A stretch of 64,000 bases of DNA from Pseudomonas sp. PDM05 (GTDB lineage Bacteria; Pseudomonadota; Gammaproteobacteria; Pseudomonadales; Pseudomonadaceae). The translations under genes and the position numbers were made by a program. A model generated the notes under the pieces. That model worked only from the letters and a program-made list of their open reading frames with translations, was not told the DNA's origin and searched no databases. The stretch is from assembly GCF_014851685.1 (NCBI RefSeq), contig NZ_JACVAC010000001.1:124001-188000 (forward strand), read 5' to 3'. How positions within the stretch are numbered: position 1 is the first letter of the stretch; each line of letters starts with the position of its first letter. Positions 1-8,604 of this stretch are shown in pieces.

Positions 1-55
1 TGATCAACTGAGTGACCACTTCGCGGGCGTCATTTAGAACTAAGTATTTAGCCAT
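1..55 (-). CDS. Phage tail-fibre-associated protein, N-terminal fragment cut by window edge
   Basis: Only the first 18 codons are visible, beginning MAKYLVLNDAREV. The ATG at 55 is preceded by an AGAGGT ribosome binding site that lies just after the stop of the upstream tail-fibre gene, so the two are translationally close. A small gene right after a tail fibre is commonly a fibre assembly chaperone or a second fibre component, but too little is visible to choose. The existence of a gene start is well supported; function is inferred from position only. Confidence 0.55.
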   Translation of the reverse strand, partial: MAKYLVLNDAREVVTQLI

Positions 56-63
56 GGGACCTC

Positions 64-1968
64 TCAGTAACCGAAGCAGAAAAAGAAATAGACGTTGGCT
101 GCCGCCGAAGAGTCGGCCGAGTAGTGCGGCCGGTTAGTGATTGAAATTGAACTCAACGTGGTTCCGACGGTGGCTGAATTGTTCCCCGTGCCGACTCGAA
201 ACGCACCTGGCAATACCGCCGAGGCAGGGAAAGCGATCGGATAGTTAAACGACACGATCGAGCCACTGGGGATTGAGGTCGTCATCCCCCACTGGATGAT
301 AAACCCCCCCATCCACGTTGGTAGAACAATGGCGCCATTGGTGCCTTTGATAAGCTGAAAGCCAAAGCGCATCTTCTTTGCCGTAACGGCCTTTGCATCA
401 TCGGCTCCCGCATTGACCTCGTCCTGGGTGGCAAGCTGCACAACGCCCAATACGCCTTCTTGCGCGGCCTGCCACAACGCCGTCAAACGCGCGGCTAATG
501 TCGCCGGTGTGACGATCGTTGTAGTCTCCGTTCCAGTGTTTACAGCTGACTGAGCCGCGATTCGGGCAATGCCGGCGACAGACGCCGTAGCCTGCACAAC
601 CTTTGCAGCGATGGCCTGCCAGACGCGCAAGGCCGTCATCGGCTTGGTTGTATCCGAACCTTGCTCAGCCTCAGTCTGGCTCGCAGAGATAATTCCATAG
701 CCAGATAGAGTAGTGGGCGCGCCCGTCAGCGCAGAAAATGGCACAGAGTACAAACCCGCACCATTGCCGGTGATGGTGCCACCGATTTCGACCGCGCCGT
801 CCGACTTAATGCGAATGCCCGGCCCAGTGAACCAAGGGTCAGTTCCAAGCCCAATATATGCAACCTTGAAGGCCCCATCCGCACCGCCGTAAAACCCTAC
901 CCCCCCCTTAGCCGAAGAGGACGTTCCAGCGAACAGACCGACGGCCCAAGAGGCAGTGCTTCCAGGCGCGGCATAGAGCCTGCTGTTCTCCGTCATCTGA
1001 ACATTGCCGTACAGAACGCCGCCAGTGTTTGGTAGCGCGTCGGTGATCCCGTGGCCGGCCAGCGTTGTCGGGTTTGTACCTGCGATTACGCGGCCGTACT
1101 TGTCGACGGTAAGTTTGTTGTAGGAGCCAGCAACAACCCCGGTGCGACCCGCCGCCATGTCAAAGGACAGCGGGGTCGTACCAAGAACAATAGGCGCGTC
1201 AGTCACCAACTGCCAAACGCTGTCGCCGTTGACGGTGCCTGTTTCAACGCTCACGAACAGGCCAGGCGTTACCTCGATACTGGTGTCTGCGTCCAGGGCG
1301 CGCTTCCACACGCCCGCTGCGGGAACCACATACAGGCCGTTGTCCTTGGCCTGGGTCTGATTCTTTACCAACACTCGCGAGCCGGCGGACAGCAACACTC
1401 CGTCAATTGTCTGTAGGCCGCTCAGCACAATGTTTTCCGTGGTCGCGACCAGTACCGAATGTTTGAAGTCCAGCTTTGCCAGTGCCTCGATAACAGAGGT
1501 ATCAACATACTCACGGGTTGCCAGCACGACGCTGGGGTCGATTTTCAGCTCAATGTTGGCCGAGCTGCTGACGATCAAGTTGATCCGGATTATTTGGGTC
1601 CGGCCTGAGCCTTGGGCAAGCAGCGATTTGTACGTTGGTGCACAGTTGGCGACCGCGACCATGTCGCCGTCCGCGTCATACAGCGCAAGCTCCCGCACCC
1701 ACCAACCGCCTACGCTCTCGGGGATGATCTGCTCGGCGATGATCACATTAGCGTTGGCCGGATCTACCTTCACCTGGTTCAACGGTGCACGTCGGCGCTC
1801 ATTGATCAGTTTGGTTTGTGTGCGACTGGGGATAGGGTCGGTGCCGTTGGCATCACCCACGGCCATCTGGGCCAAGATCAAGGACGTACCGAGGGCTGTA
1901 GCGTTCGCCAACTTGGCTTCGCCGATGGCAGTGAGGATCGCGAAGAACTGCGTGTTTTGGTCAGTCAT
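64..1968 (-). CDS. Phage tail fibre protein (tail-collar fibre N-terminus)
   Basis: A 634-aa fibre that would attach by its N-terminus to the baseplate and carry the host-binding tip. Residues 1-150 resemble the phage tail-collar fibre (DUF3751-type) domain, with the telling segment GGWWVRELALYDADGDM. The middle contains fibre-shaft type repeats (several G-x-x-T-x-x-G-Y/H-G-I-T/I-x-A segments around residues 320-460) and a C-terminal beta-rich tip ending VYFFFCFGY. The start was placed at the ATG at 1968, which overlaps the stop of the preceding gene as ATGA; an open frame runs further upstream but its translation is arginine-rich antisense-type sequence. It follows baseplate gene I as in P2-type phages. 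Confidence 0.85.
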   Translation of the reverse strand: MTDQNTQFFAILTAIGEAKLANATALGTSLILAQMAVGDANGTDPIPSRTQTKLINERRRAPLNQVKVDPANANVIIAEQIIPESVGGWWVRELALYDADGDMVAVANCAPTYKSLLAQGSGRTQIIRINLIVSSSANIELKIDPSVVLATREYVDTSVIEALAKLDFKHSVLVATTENIVLSGLQTIDGVLLSAGSRVLVKNQTQAKDNGLYVVPAAGVWKRALDADTSIEVTPGLFVSVETGTVNGDSVWQLVTDAPIVLGTTPLSFDMAAGRTGVVAGSYNKLTVDKYGRVIAGTNPTTLAGHGITDALPNTGGVLYGNVQMTENSRLYAAPGSTASWAVGLFAGTSSSAKGGVGFYGGADGAFKVAYIGLGTDPWFTGPGIRIKSDGAVEIGGTITGNGAGLYSVPFSALTGAPTTLSGYGIISASQTEAEQGSDTTKPMTALRVWQAIAAKVVQATASVAGIARIAAQSAVNTGTETTTIVTPATLAARLTALWQAAQEGVLGVVQLATQDEVNAGADDAKAVTAKKMRFGFQLIKGTNGAIVLPTWMGGFIIQWGMTTSIPSGSIVSFNYPIAFPASAVLPGAFRVGTGNNSATVGTTLSSISITNRPHYSADSSAAANVYFFFCFGY

Positions 1969-2570
1969 GAGTAGATGTCCATCGTGTCGATATGGTGTTC
2001 GCAGCCACCGACGCGGTATACGCCGCTGACGTCTATGTCGCGCTGAGTCGGTGGGTAAACGCTGAGTTCGTCGCCCTCGTACACGCTGGCTCCGATAAAC
2101 ACGGTGCCGGCGGTTTCCAGGCTGATCGCCAGGCCGGTCAAGCGCCGACTGACGGGCTTGGCGTCGTCGATCAGGCGCTCCAGTTCCAGGTACATCTCTT
2201 CGGTGATGCCGGTGTCCAGCACGCCGACCTTCAAGGCGAAGGTGCCGGGGACGCCTTGGGGATTGGTCTGCCACCACTCGATGACATCGATCAGATACCC
2301 GAGCGGTTCAACCACCCGTCGCAGGGCGCCGATGGTGCCCTTGTGTGCATGCACGTAAAACGCGGAACGGATAGCCGAGCGCTTGACGGCTTCCGACCAT
2401 TTGTTGTCCCAGCGGTCGACCGACCAGGTCCAGGCCAACCAAGGCAACAACTGCGCCGGGCAGGTGTCCGGGTTGTACAGCGTGCGCAACGGGATCTTGG
2501 TCTTTTCAGCGAATGCGGCTTCAACAGCGCGCTCCAGCTGCGTGCTGTTAAGGGGTAACAAGCTATTCAT
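1965..2570 (-). CDS. Phage tail protein I (P2 gpI-like baseplate protein)
   Basis: A 201-aa protein matching the P2 gpI family: N-terminal MNSLLPLNSTQLERAVE, the motif PWLAWTWSVDRWD near residues 42-54, and VHAHKGTIGALRRVVEPLG near residues 75-93. In P2, gpI is a structural baseplate-wedge component adjoining gpJ. The start is the ATG at 2570, directly after the gpJ stop; a further upstream ATG adds seven residues overlapping gpJ. The stop overlaps the tail-fibre start (ATGA), so gpJ, gpI and fibre are probably translationally coupled. Confidence 0.92.
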   Translation of the reverse strand: MNSLLPLNSTQLERAVEAAFAEKTKIPLRTLYNPDTCPAQLLPWLAWTWSVDRWDNKWSEAVKRSAIRSAFYVHAHKGTIGALRRVVEPLGYLIDVIEWWQTNPQGVPGTFALKVGVLDTGITEEMYLELERLIDDAKPVSRRLTGLAISLETAGTVFIGASVYEGDELSVYPPTQRDIDVSGVYRVGGCEHHIDTMDIYS

Positions 2571-2571
2571 G

Positions 2572-3453
2572 TCATCCCCCAAGAACCACATCGAAGCCGG
2601 TGCAATACGCCGCCTGGTATTTGGTCGGTTTCAGGTCGACCCAGTTTTTCAGCTCGACCCTGCCCACACCGCTGATGTGCAGTTGGGCGTCGATACCAGA
2701 GCGAGCGACTTCCAGCGCCAGCCGTTTGCGCGGGTTAACCCAGGAGGCAAGACGTTTTTTGGCTTCGGCCAGGATCGCGTCATTTTCCGGCCCGGCGCCG
2801 ATCATGTGCAGCACGGCGTCGATCCGATACTCCAGGATCTGCGCGCTCTGCACGGTGAGGCGGTCGCCCAGCGGGCGGATGTCGTCGTCACTGAGCTTGG
2901 CGTACACCTGATCCAGCAACGGCTGATCCGCCTGACCACTGCCGATCAGGCTGAGCACCGTCACTACCACGACGGCCGGTGATGGGCTTTCCGCCGTGGC
3001 GTCAGCCACCAACGCCGACGCGTTGCGTGCGTGGAAAATGTAGCTGTTACGCGGGCCGGCCGTGGTCAGCCCTTCGTACACCAGCTGGATTCGCTCGCGC
3101 AGCGCGTCGTCCGATTCCCGCACCTCTTCGACCGGCGGCACCGCCAGCAGGTTGGCCGGTTGAATGACCAGGCGCTGCAGCTTGACGTTGCCCGCGAGCT
3201 GATCGAGGTCTTCCTTTTCCGCGTAGGCCAGCAGCAAGGCCTTGGCCGCATCGTTGACCCGCGCTCGGTTCTGCATCTTGCCGTAGGCACCCAGCTCCAC
3301 CAGCTTGACCACGGGGTCGCTCTCCAGCGCCGCCGACCAGTTGTCGCCCATGAACCCGCGAAACGCCGCAAGCCCTTCGTCGTACAGCGCTTCGTAGTCC
3401 AGGGTCTCCAGCACCTGCGGCGCCGGCAACGCCGATAAATCCACCGTGCTCAT
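2572..3453 (-). CDS. Baseplate assembly protein J (P2 gpJ-like)
   Basis: A 293-aa member of the baseplate J family, which forms the wedge backbone of contractile-tail baseplates. It begins MSTVDLSALPAPQVLETLDY and has the family segments VVKLVELGAYGKMQNRARVN and ESDDALRERIQLVYEGLTTAGPRNSY (central residues near 115-140). The start was set at the ATG at 3453, which overlaps the stop of the gpW gene (ATGA); a longer open frame lacks family similarity. Length and neighbours (W before, I after) are as in P2. Confidence 0.93.
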   Translation of the reverse strand: MSTVDLSALPAPQVLETLDYEALYDEGLAAFRGFMGDNWSAALESDPVVKLVELGAYGKMQNRARVNDAAKALLLAYAEKEDLDQLAGNVKLQRLVIQPANLLAVPPVEEVRESDDALRERIQLVYEGLTTAGPRNSYIFHARNASALVADATAESPSPAVVVVTVLSLIGSGQADQPLLDQVYAKLSDDDIRPLGDRLTVQSAQILEYRIDAVLHMIGAGPENDAILAEAKKRLASWVNPRKRLALEVARSGIDAQLHISGVGRVELKNWVDLKPTKYQAAYCTGFDVVLGG

Positions 3454-3776
3454 GCCGACACCTCCAACAACAGGCTTTCGCCCTGATATTCGCCGGTCAG
3501 CTTGAAGTCGATGCGGCCACCGACGATGGCGACGACCTGCACCTGTTCCAGTTTCAGCCGCGGCTCCCAGCGACCCAGCGAGCGGGCCACCTCGGCCTGG
3601 ACAGCGCTTTTCCAACCGCCGTTGACCGGCAGGTCGACGAAGCGCCGGATCTGGCTGCCGTACTCAGGTCGCATCCGTCGACTGCCCACGGGCGTGGCGA
3701 GAATGTCCTCGATGGACTGCCGGAGATGGTCGAGCCCGGACAGCGGTTTGCCGGTGCGGCGATCCATTCCGATCAT
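3450..3776 (-). CDS. Baseplate assembly protein W (gp25-like lysozyme-fold)
   Basis: A 108-aa protein of the P2 gpW/T4 gp25 family, a small wedge protein that connects sheath and baseplate. The hallmark is early: MDRRTGKPLSGLDHLRQSIE followed by the motif LATPVGSRRMRPEYGS, ending in a short beta-rich tail. The stop overlaps the gpJ start. No catalytic lysozyme activity is expected for this family despite the pfam name. Confidence 0.93.
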   Translation of the reverse strand: MIGMDRRTGKPLSGLDHLRQSIEDILATPVGSRRMRPEYGSQIRRFVDLPVNGGWKSAVQAEVARSLGRWEPRLKLEQVQVVAIVGGRIDFKLTGEYQGESLLLEVSA

Positions 3777-3781
3777 CGGGG

Positions 3782-3973
3782 TTACTCCTGTACCAGTTCC
3801 GGGTGAGCCTTGAGGAACGCGAGCTGCTCGTCGGTGGTGGCCGTCACGTGGGCCTTGGTCACCGCCAGGGTGCTGCCATCGGGCAGGATCAGGGTGCGCG
3901 AGGTGAAGAGCGTGTCGCGGAAAACGCGGCTGAGCACCTGCTCATCCTGGGTGTCGGATTTGGTCTTGCTCAT
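3782..3973 (-). CDS. Small hypothetical phage protein between baseplate V and W
   Basis: A 63-aa protein, MSKTKSDTQDEQVLSRVFRD at the start, with a basic-acidic mix and no membrane segment or known motif that I recognise. A GGAG ribosome binding site precedes the ATG at 3973. It is preceded by a small terminator-like hairpin and followed at 5 nt by gpW. Its steady presence in the P2-like cluster suggests a tail or chaperone role, but that is inference. Confidence 0.7.
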   Translation of the reverse strand: MSKTKSDTQDEQVLSRVFRDTLFTSRTLILPDGSTLAVTKAHVTATTDEQLAFLKAHPELVQE

Positions 3974-3992
3974 GAACGGAGGCTCCTAAAAC

Positions 3993-4014
3993 GAAAAACC
4001 CGCTCAAGGCGGGT
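3993..4014 (-). terminator. Intergenic hairpin with T-run after gpV
   Basis: On the minus strand the sequence reads ACCCGC-CTTGA-GCGGGT followed by TTTTTCG, a 6-bp stem with a U-run. It lies between the gpV stop and the small gene's ribosome binding site. It could partly terminate or process the late transcript. Confidence 0.55.
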
Positions 4015-4019
4015 ATGGG

Positions 4020-4595
4020 TCAGTGTTTGTGGTTCGCCGTGTTGCCACCGGCATCGATGACCTTGCCGGCACTGTTGATGTCGCCGGTCGTGTTCAACGT
4101 GCTGTTGATCTGGGTCGCGCCGTCGATGGTGACCACGCCCACCAGGTGGATCTGGCCCGACGCCAACCGCATGCTGTCCGGCGTTATCTCCAGCACCGAG
4201 TCACCGACCTTGACCGTGACGTTGCCCGCTGGCAGATCGATGGTGTAGCTGTGTGCCGCCCAGTCGTAGACCAGCGACCCACCGTCATCGAAACGCCAGA
4301 CCTCCACATGGTCGCGGTTGTCGGGTTGCGCGCCGGCATTGCCGTACAGACCGGCGATGAATGTACCCATCGCCGCCTCACCACTGGGGCTGATCAGTGC
4401 GCCCTGCTCGCCCAGGCTCGGCGCCCGCCATTGGCGCGCTTTACCAGCGGCCTGGCTGTGCCAGCGCACCCAGGCGCTGGTCCAGTCGCCCGACTTCACG
4501 CGCACCATGGCGGCGGGCAGATCCACCGCCACGACCACGCAGGGCATCACCGTGGAAGCGATCATCCGATCATGTTGCGCCGTGGCGTAGCTCAT
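4020..4595 (-). CDS. Baseplate assembly protein V (membrane-piercing spike)
   Basis: A 191-aa protein of the P2 gpV family, the trimeric spike at the tail tip. The N-terminal half has the OB-fold signatures (VKSGDWTSAWVRWHSQAAG and SLGEQGALISPSGE, roughly residues 33-72), and the C-terminal half is the repetitive beta-helix ending in NHKH. The terminal His-x-His matches the iron-binding apex known from P2 and phi92 spikes. The start ATG overlaps the preceding stop. This is the first P2-type gene after a lambda-ordered head module. Confidence 0.93.
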   Translation of the reverse strand: MSYATAQHDRMIASTVMPCVVVAVDLPAAMVRVKSGDWTSAWVRWHSQAAGKARQWRAPSLGEQGALISPSGEAAMGTFIAGLYGNAGAQPDNRDHVEVWRFDDGGSLVYDWAAHSYTIDLPAGNVTVKVGDSVLEITPDSMRLASGQIHLVGVVTIDGATQINSTLNTTGDINSAGKVIDAGGNTANHKH

Positions 4596-5110
4596 TCCAG
4601 ATCCTCCGGTTTGATCTGCCCAACGCCCGGCCCCAGGTCGATGACCAAGGTGCCCGGCGGTTCATCCGGCCACGGCCATTCCTCAACGCCCAGGTAGACC
4701 GTCTGATCCCACTCCACCAGCCAGACGAAATAGCCATCCAGCTCGGGCTTGGTCCAGTCCTGGGTGGAGCGCATGAACTGCGCGCAATCCACCTCAAGGC
4801 CCCAGCTCTGCCCGCGTAAAAGCACGGCCAGTTGGGAGGCCAACTGCACCGCCTGACGTTGCGGATCCACACTGATGGAGTCGACGACAATCCGCGCTTC
4901 GAACTTGCAGGTGAGCGCGGTTTCACCCGTGCCGAGATCCTGCGCGGGCTCCATCTCGGCCATCTCCAGCAGCACCACGGGTGTGGGGAGGCTGGTGTCT
5001 GCCGACAAGTCCGGCCAGAACGAAACGCCCTGAAGGCCCGGCAACTGCTCCTGCAGGCGCTGCTCGATGGCCTCATACAAACGGTCGAGGCTGAAAGGTT
5101 GATCAGACAC
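4592..5110 (-). CDS. Hypothetical phage tail protein in lambda U position
   Basis: A 172-aa protein beginning (GTG) SDQPFSLDRLYEAIEQRLQ. The GTG at 5110 overlaps the stop of the gpZ-like gene; an ATG further upstream would give an out-of-place basic extension. The middle alternates beta strands and helices and the C-terminus is acidic and proline-rich (WPWPDEPPG). I do not recognise a named domain. By position it matches the lambda tail terminator gene U, or the Mu gp37-type tail-completion proteins, but this is inference from gene order. Confidence 0.65.
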   Translation of the reverse strand: MSDQPFSLDRLYEAIEQRLQEQLPGLQGVSFWPDLSADTSLPTPVVLLEMAEMEPAQDLGTGETALTCKFEARIVVDSISVDPQRQAVQLASQLAVLLRGQSWGLEVDCAQFMRSTQDWTKPELDGYFVWLVEWDQTVYLGVEEWPWPDEPPGTLVIDLGPGVGQIKPEDLE

Positions 5111-5759
5111 GGGCGGTCCCCTTGAGGTACTTCTGCAGTTCAAAGTTGAGTTCTTGCTTGAGGATCTCCAGCAAGCGCTCATCGGCCTGTTTCACCCAGT
5201 TGTCGAAGTGCGGCCGCACCTGCTCCAGCGAGACCTTGGCTTTCGCCAGCGGGAAGCGGTTGTCGCTTTCCGCGATGAAGCCGGAACTGCGTCGGCCTTG
5301 CGTACTGCCGGGGTAGTCGGCGGCGTCGAAGTGCTTGCTCGACGTGCGGATCCAGATGTCCGGACTGCCGCCATACACCTGCTTGAAGAACGCGCCCTGG
5401 TAACGCCGCCCCGCTACCGAAACCCCGGCGCGGGTTTGCCGAGCCTTGCCGATCCTGCTGGCTTCGATGGCGTTGACGCCAAACCACAACTTGCCGCGCA
5501 TCGCCCCGCCGCTGACCGGGTACGCCCGCAGGCGTTGCCGGACGGCGCCGATGGCGATGCGCTCCTGCTTGCCCACAGCGCGAGCGATGTGAGTGCGCAG
5601 CCAGCCAAGCGTCTTGTTGATCGCACGCCGTTGCGCCGCTGCCGCTGCCTTGGGCACCAACTGCCCGAACTCGCGCAACGCCTGGGAGTGCACCGCTGAC
5701 GGCTGGATGTTGAGCATCCCGCTGTCGCGGGTCTGATGTACGTAGCTGCCGATGCTCAT
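5103..5759 (-). CDS. Prophage minor tail protein Z-like
   Basis: A 218-aa basic protein similar to the GPZ family, which in lambda completes the tail before head joining. Family features are the N-terminal helical segment AAAAAQRRAINKTLGWLRTH, the GKLWFGVNAIEASRIGKARQ segment in the middle and a C-terminal helix with KQELNFELQKYLKG. The ATG at 5759 overlaps the upstream stop. Position between head-tail connector and the U-position gene matches lambda. Confidence 0.8.
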   Translation of the reverse strand: MSIGSYVHQTRDSGMLNIQPSAVHSQALREFGQLVPKAAAAAQRRAINKTLGWLRTHIARAVGKQERIAIGAVRQRLRAYPVSGGAMRGKLWFGVNAIEASRIGKARQTRAGVSVAGRRYQGAFFKQVYGGSPDIWIRTSSKHFDAADYPGSTQGRRSSGFIAESDNRFPLAKAKVSLEQVRPHFDNWVKQADERLLEILKQELNFELQKYLKGTARV

Positions 5760-6082
5760 GGGCGCTTCCTCAGGATCAGGGCTACCAGGCCGTTGCCGTT
5801 GGGTTCCAGTTGCAGCAGGTCGTAGTCACCGCCGCCGTCCAGGGCTGGCACATCGACCGTGACCCGCAGACCTCTGCTCAGACCTTCCGAATCCTTCACG
5901 CGAATTTCGAAGCGTGGCTCGCGGATGGCGGTCTGGACCTTGCCGAACGCCGGTTGCTTCCACGGTGCCGAGAACATGCCCAGCACCGGCTCGGCGCGGC
6001 CTTCGATCAAGGCGCTGTCGCCGAGGGTTTCAAACACCACGTCGTCGATGTCGTCGATCAGGTCGCGGAAGGCCACGGTCAC
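5756..6082 (-). CDS. Head-tail joining protein (lambda FII-like position)
   Basis: A 108-aa protein. I chose the GTG at 6082, which overlaps the capsid stop, giving (V)TVAFRDLIDDIDDVVFETLGD; a longer frame from 6118 would overlap the capsid gene by 40 nt. The sequence is beta-rich and acidic. The segment FGKVQTAIREPRFEIRVKD is typical of phage head-tail joining proteins of the lambda FII type. Function rests on weak similarity plus its position right after the capsid gene. Confidence 0.68.
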   Translation of the reverse strand: MTVAFRDLIDDIDDVVFETLGDSALIEGRAEPVLGMFSAPWKQPAFGKVQTAIREPRFEIRVKDSEGLSRGLRVTVDVPALDGGGDYDLLQLEPNGNGLVALILRKRP

Positions 6083-7074
6083 ATCTCCAGCAGGATCTGC
6101 GCCCGAGGTCGTGTGCACAGGTGCAGCGGGTTGGACTGCGCCTCACCGGCCACACCCTTGCCGAACTGCATTGGCTCGATCTTGCTGTAGTACGGGATGC
6201 CCTGGGTGTTGACCGTTTCCATGTAGTCAGCCGGTGCGAAGCACGAGATGTACAGGTCTGGCACGCCTTCGGGGATCAGCAGCGCCTTGTCGTCGTGGAC
6301 GAACGAAACACCCGCCACCTTGCCGCGATAGCGCTCCCAGACGATCCCGCCGAACTCGAAGCTTTCACGCGCATCGCCACGGAGCGCAGCGGCTTGCATG
6401 GTGTTGAGGTAGGTGTCTTTGACCGATTTGTGGACGATCAGCTTGTTCCAGAAGTTTTTGCCGCACAGACCACGGGAACCGCTGCTGGTGACGCTACCAA
6501 GCGCCTCCTCTTGCATATCCAGCGCTTCGCCGCATTTGACCCGCAGCTCGGTGTCTGGACTGTTCAAGCCCATCGGTAGCTTCTGGCGATTCACACCGAA
6601 GGATTTATAAATATCCAACAGGACTGTCTTGCCATCGGCGTCCAGCACTTGCCCGTTCAGAGCGCCCATGCGCTGGAACTCGTGGGTCGCATCCAACTGA
6701 CGGCGAGCTTTCGCCAAACGCTTGTTGACCACATCCTGCACCGCCTGCAACTCGGTGCGCGTACCGAAGGCGCGGATACCCTGGATCTCATCGGCCTTGA
6801 TGGTGAAGCGTTCCGGCAAGTGCACGGTGTTGAAAGGGATCAGCGTACGCTTGGTCGCGCCGACCACTAGGCCGGACGTACCACGCTCACCCGCCGGCAC
6901 CAGGGCCAGGGTGTCGCCGTCCTTCTCGATCTGCACGGTCAGGGTGCTGATGCCCTCTTCGCGGAACAGGCCCAGGCTGCTGATGCGGCCCGGCAGGTAT
7001 TCCTGGTCATTGATTGCAGCAGTCAACGAGGAGACGCTGAACGCATCGTCTTCAAAAATGGCGATCTCGGCCAT
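6079..7074 (-). CDS. Major capsid protein (lambda gpE family)
   Basis: A 331-aa capsid subunit with the HK97 fold as found in lambda gpE. Recognisable parts are MAEIAIFEDDAFSVSSLTAA at the N-terminus, the E-loop region ERGTSGLVVGATKRTLIPF and the long spine helix with VQDVVNKRLAKARRQLDATH. The C-terminal part has the P-domain segment WNKLIVHKSVKDTY. The start at 7074 has a GGAGAG ribosome binding site; the open frame continues 11 codons upstream without support. It follows decoration protein D as in lambda. Confidence 0.93.
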   Translation of the reverse strand: MAEIAIFEDDAFSVSSLTAAINDQEYLPGRISSLGLFREEGISTLTVQIEKDGDTLALVPAGERGTSGLVVGATKRTLIPFNTVHLPERFTIKADEIQGIRAFGTRTELQAVQDVVNKRLAKARRQLDATHEFQRMGALNGQVLDADGKTVLLDIYKSFGVNRQKLPMGLNSPDTELRVKCGEALDMQEEALGSVTSSGSRGLCGKNFWNKLIVHKSVKDTYLNTMQAAALRGDARESFEFGGIVWERYRGKVAGVSFVHDDKALLIPEGVPDLYISCFAPADYMETVNTQGIPYYSKIEPMQFGKGVAGEAQSNPLHLCTRPRAQILLEM

Positions 7075-7094
7075 GGGGGTACTCTCCAGAAACG

Positions 7095-7117
7095 AAAAAT
7101 CCCGCACGCGGCGGGAT
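7095..7117 (-). terminator. Intergenic hairpin with T-run before capsid gene
   Basis: On the minus strand: ATCCCGC-CGCGT-GCGGGAT followed by TTTTTCG, a perfect 7-bp stem. It separates the decoration gene from the capsid ribosome binding site. It resembles the hairpins at 3993..4014 and 13455..13479, which share the flanking AAACGAAAAA-type sequence on the plus strand. Confidence 0.6.
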
Positions 7118-7138
7118 GGATAAACGGGGATGAGCGTC

Positions 7139-7477
7139 TTAGCGGACGATCAGGAAATTCGCGGCCAGGGCCTTTTCGGCGGCGAGGTCGAGGCCGGTCA
7201 GGTGTGCTTCGCTGACCTCCGCCAAGCGCACCACGGCGCGACCGCGACGGACGACATCCGACTCGCCGAGCGGCCCGTACAGGATCGCGACGGCGTTTTC
7301 GGTGCCGTCTTCGGCGGTCGGCTGGTACGGGGCAAACTCGCTGGTGGCGGTGATCAGGCCGAGGATCTGGCCCGGTTCAAGCGCTGCACCGGCCGCGACG
7401 TTGATCGCCTCGCGAGAAATATTGCCAGCGCCCTCGGACAGCAGGAACTCACCTGCGTGCATCGATTCGGTTTTCAT
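7139..7477 (-). CDS. Head decoration protein D
   Basis: A 112-aa protein of the lambda gpD family, which trimerises on the expanded capsid and stabilises it. It begins MKTESMHAGEFLLSEGAGNI and carries the family motif around EPGQILGLITATSEFAPYQP. Lambda gpD is 110 residues, so the length fits. Its ATG overlaps the stop of the protease gene (ATGA), and it precedes the capsid gene. Confidence 0.93.
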   Translation of the reverse strand: MKTESMHAGEFLLSEGAGNISREAINVAAGAALEPGQILGLITATSEFAPYQPTAEDGTENAVAILYGPLGESDVVRRGRAVVRLAEVSEAHLTGLDLAAEKALAANFLIVR

Positions 7478-8604
7478 GCTCTTGCTCCTTTCGAAGATCC
7501 GTTCTGCGCCGCCTGACGGGTGGTCCAGATCAAGTGGGTATCAACCTGCTTGGCCTTGACCTTGGGTACAGGGTCGTCGTCCAGTGGCAGGCTGTTGTTG
7601 ATTTCAAAGCCGCCGCCGCTGCCGACCAGCTTGTCGAACAGCCGCGCACGCACGGCGGCTTCGTCGAGGCCGGCCGTGATGAATTCGCCGGTCAGCTCTG
7701 GCAGCCGGGCAGCCACACAGAGACCGTGCAGCGCTTTGGCATTGGTCAGTGCGGCCTGGATCACCGCTTCACTTTCAAGCTTGGTGACAGCGAGCAGCGG
7801 ATCCACCAGGTTGCTGATGCCCGCTGCTGCACAACCTTGCGTGACCATCAGCGCGAGTTTTGCCGCGTCCAGCACCGGGGCCGGATCGGGCTCCGGTAGC
7901 TCGACGTCAGGCTCTTCATCGAGCTGGGCGAGCAATTCAGGCGGGGCATGCTGGAAACGCTGCAACACGCTGCCCTGGCCGAGACAGGCGCTGACCTTGA
8001 GGCCGTCGCCCACTTCATCGGCCAAGCCCAACGCCACCGCCTCGTTGGCCGTGAGCCAGGTTTCAGCGTTGACCATGCGTCGCAGTTCGGTTTCGTCGAT
8101 GTCCGGCGCCTTGGCTTTGTAGGCTGCGATGATCGCTTCCAGGGTCTGGTCCAGCACATCCGCGACGCGGCGGAAGTCTTCGGCATCGCCGCCGGTAAAG
8201 GTGTAGGGGTTGTGGATCATCAGCATGGCGTTGGCCGCGATCACCACGCGGTGAGCGCCACACACCGCGACACTGGCCGCGCTGGCTGCCAGGGCATCAA
8301 TGCGGCCGGTGCAGCGCTCGCCCAGGCGCGACAGCGCGTTGTGGATCGCCAGGCCGTCGAACAGGTCACCGCCGATGCTGTTGAACGCAACGATCACCGG
8401 CGACACGCCGTCATCCATGGCGCGCAGATCCTGTACGAACTGATTGGCGGTGACGCCCCAGGCGCCGATCTCGCCATACACGAAGATCTCGATGTCGCGC
8501 TGCTCGGCTTCGCCGCTGGCCTGGAGCGTGTACCAGCTTTTGTCCGCGACGGTGACCTGCTTGCCAGCCTTGTCATAAACGCGAGGTTTGGCTTTTTTGC
8601 TCAT
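7474..8604 (-). CDS. ClpP-type prohead protease with C-terminal scaffold region
   Basis: A 376-aa protein of the lambda gpC / S49-ClpP group. The first 200 residues are the protease: FNSIGGDLFDGLAIHNAL around 74-91, the nucleophile context DALAASAAS with Ser about 108, the active-site His in MIHNPY about 131 and an ADEVGD segment near 195. The remaining 170 residues are alanine- and acid-rich and likely act as the internal scaffold, as the nested Nu3 product does in lambda. It overlaps the portal stop by the usual ATGA. Confidence 0.92.
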   Translation of the reverse strand: MSKKAKPRVYDKAGKQVTVADKSWYTLQASGEAEQRDIEIFVYGEIGAWGVTANQFVQDLRAMDDGVSPVIVAFNSIGGDLFDGLAIHNALSRLGERCTGRIDALAASAASVAVCGAHRVVIAANAMLMIHNPYTFTGGDAEDFRRVADVLDQTLEAIIAAYKAKAPDIDETELRRMVNAETWLTANEAVALGLADEVGDGLKVSACLGQGSVLQRFQHAPPELLAQLDEEPDVELPEPDPAPVLDAAKLALMVTQGCAAAGISNLVDPLLAVTKLESEAVIQAALTNAKALHGLCVAARLPELTGEFITAGLDEAAVRARLFDKLVGSGGGFEINNSLPLDDDPVPKVKAKQVDTHLIWTTRQAAQNGSSKGARA

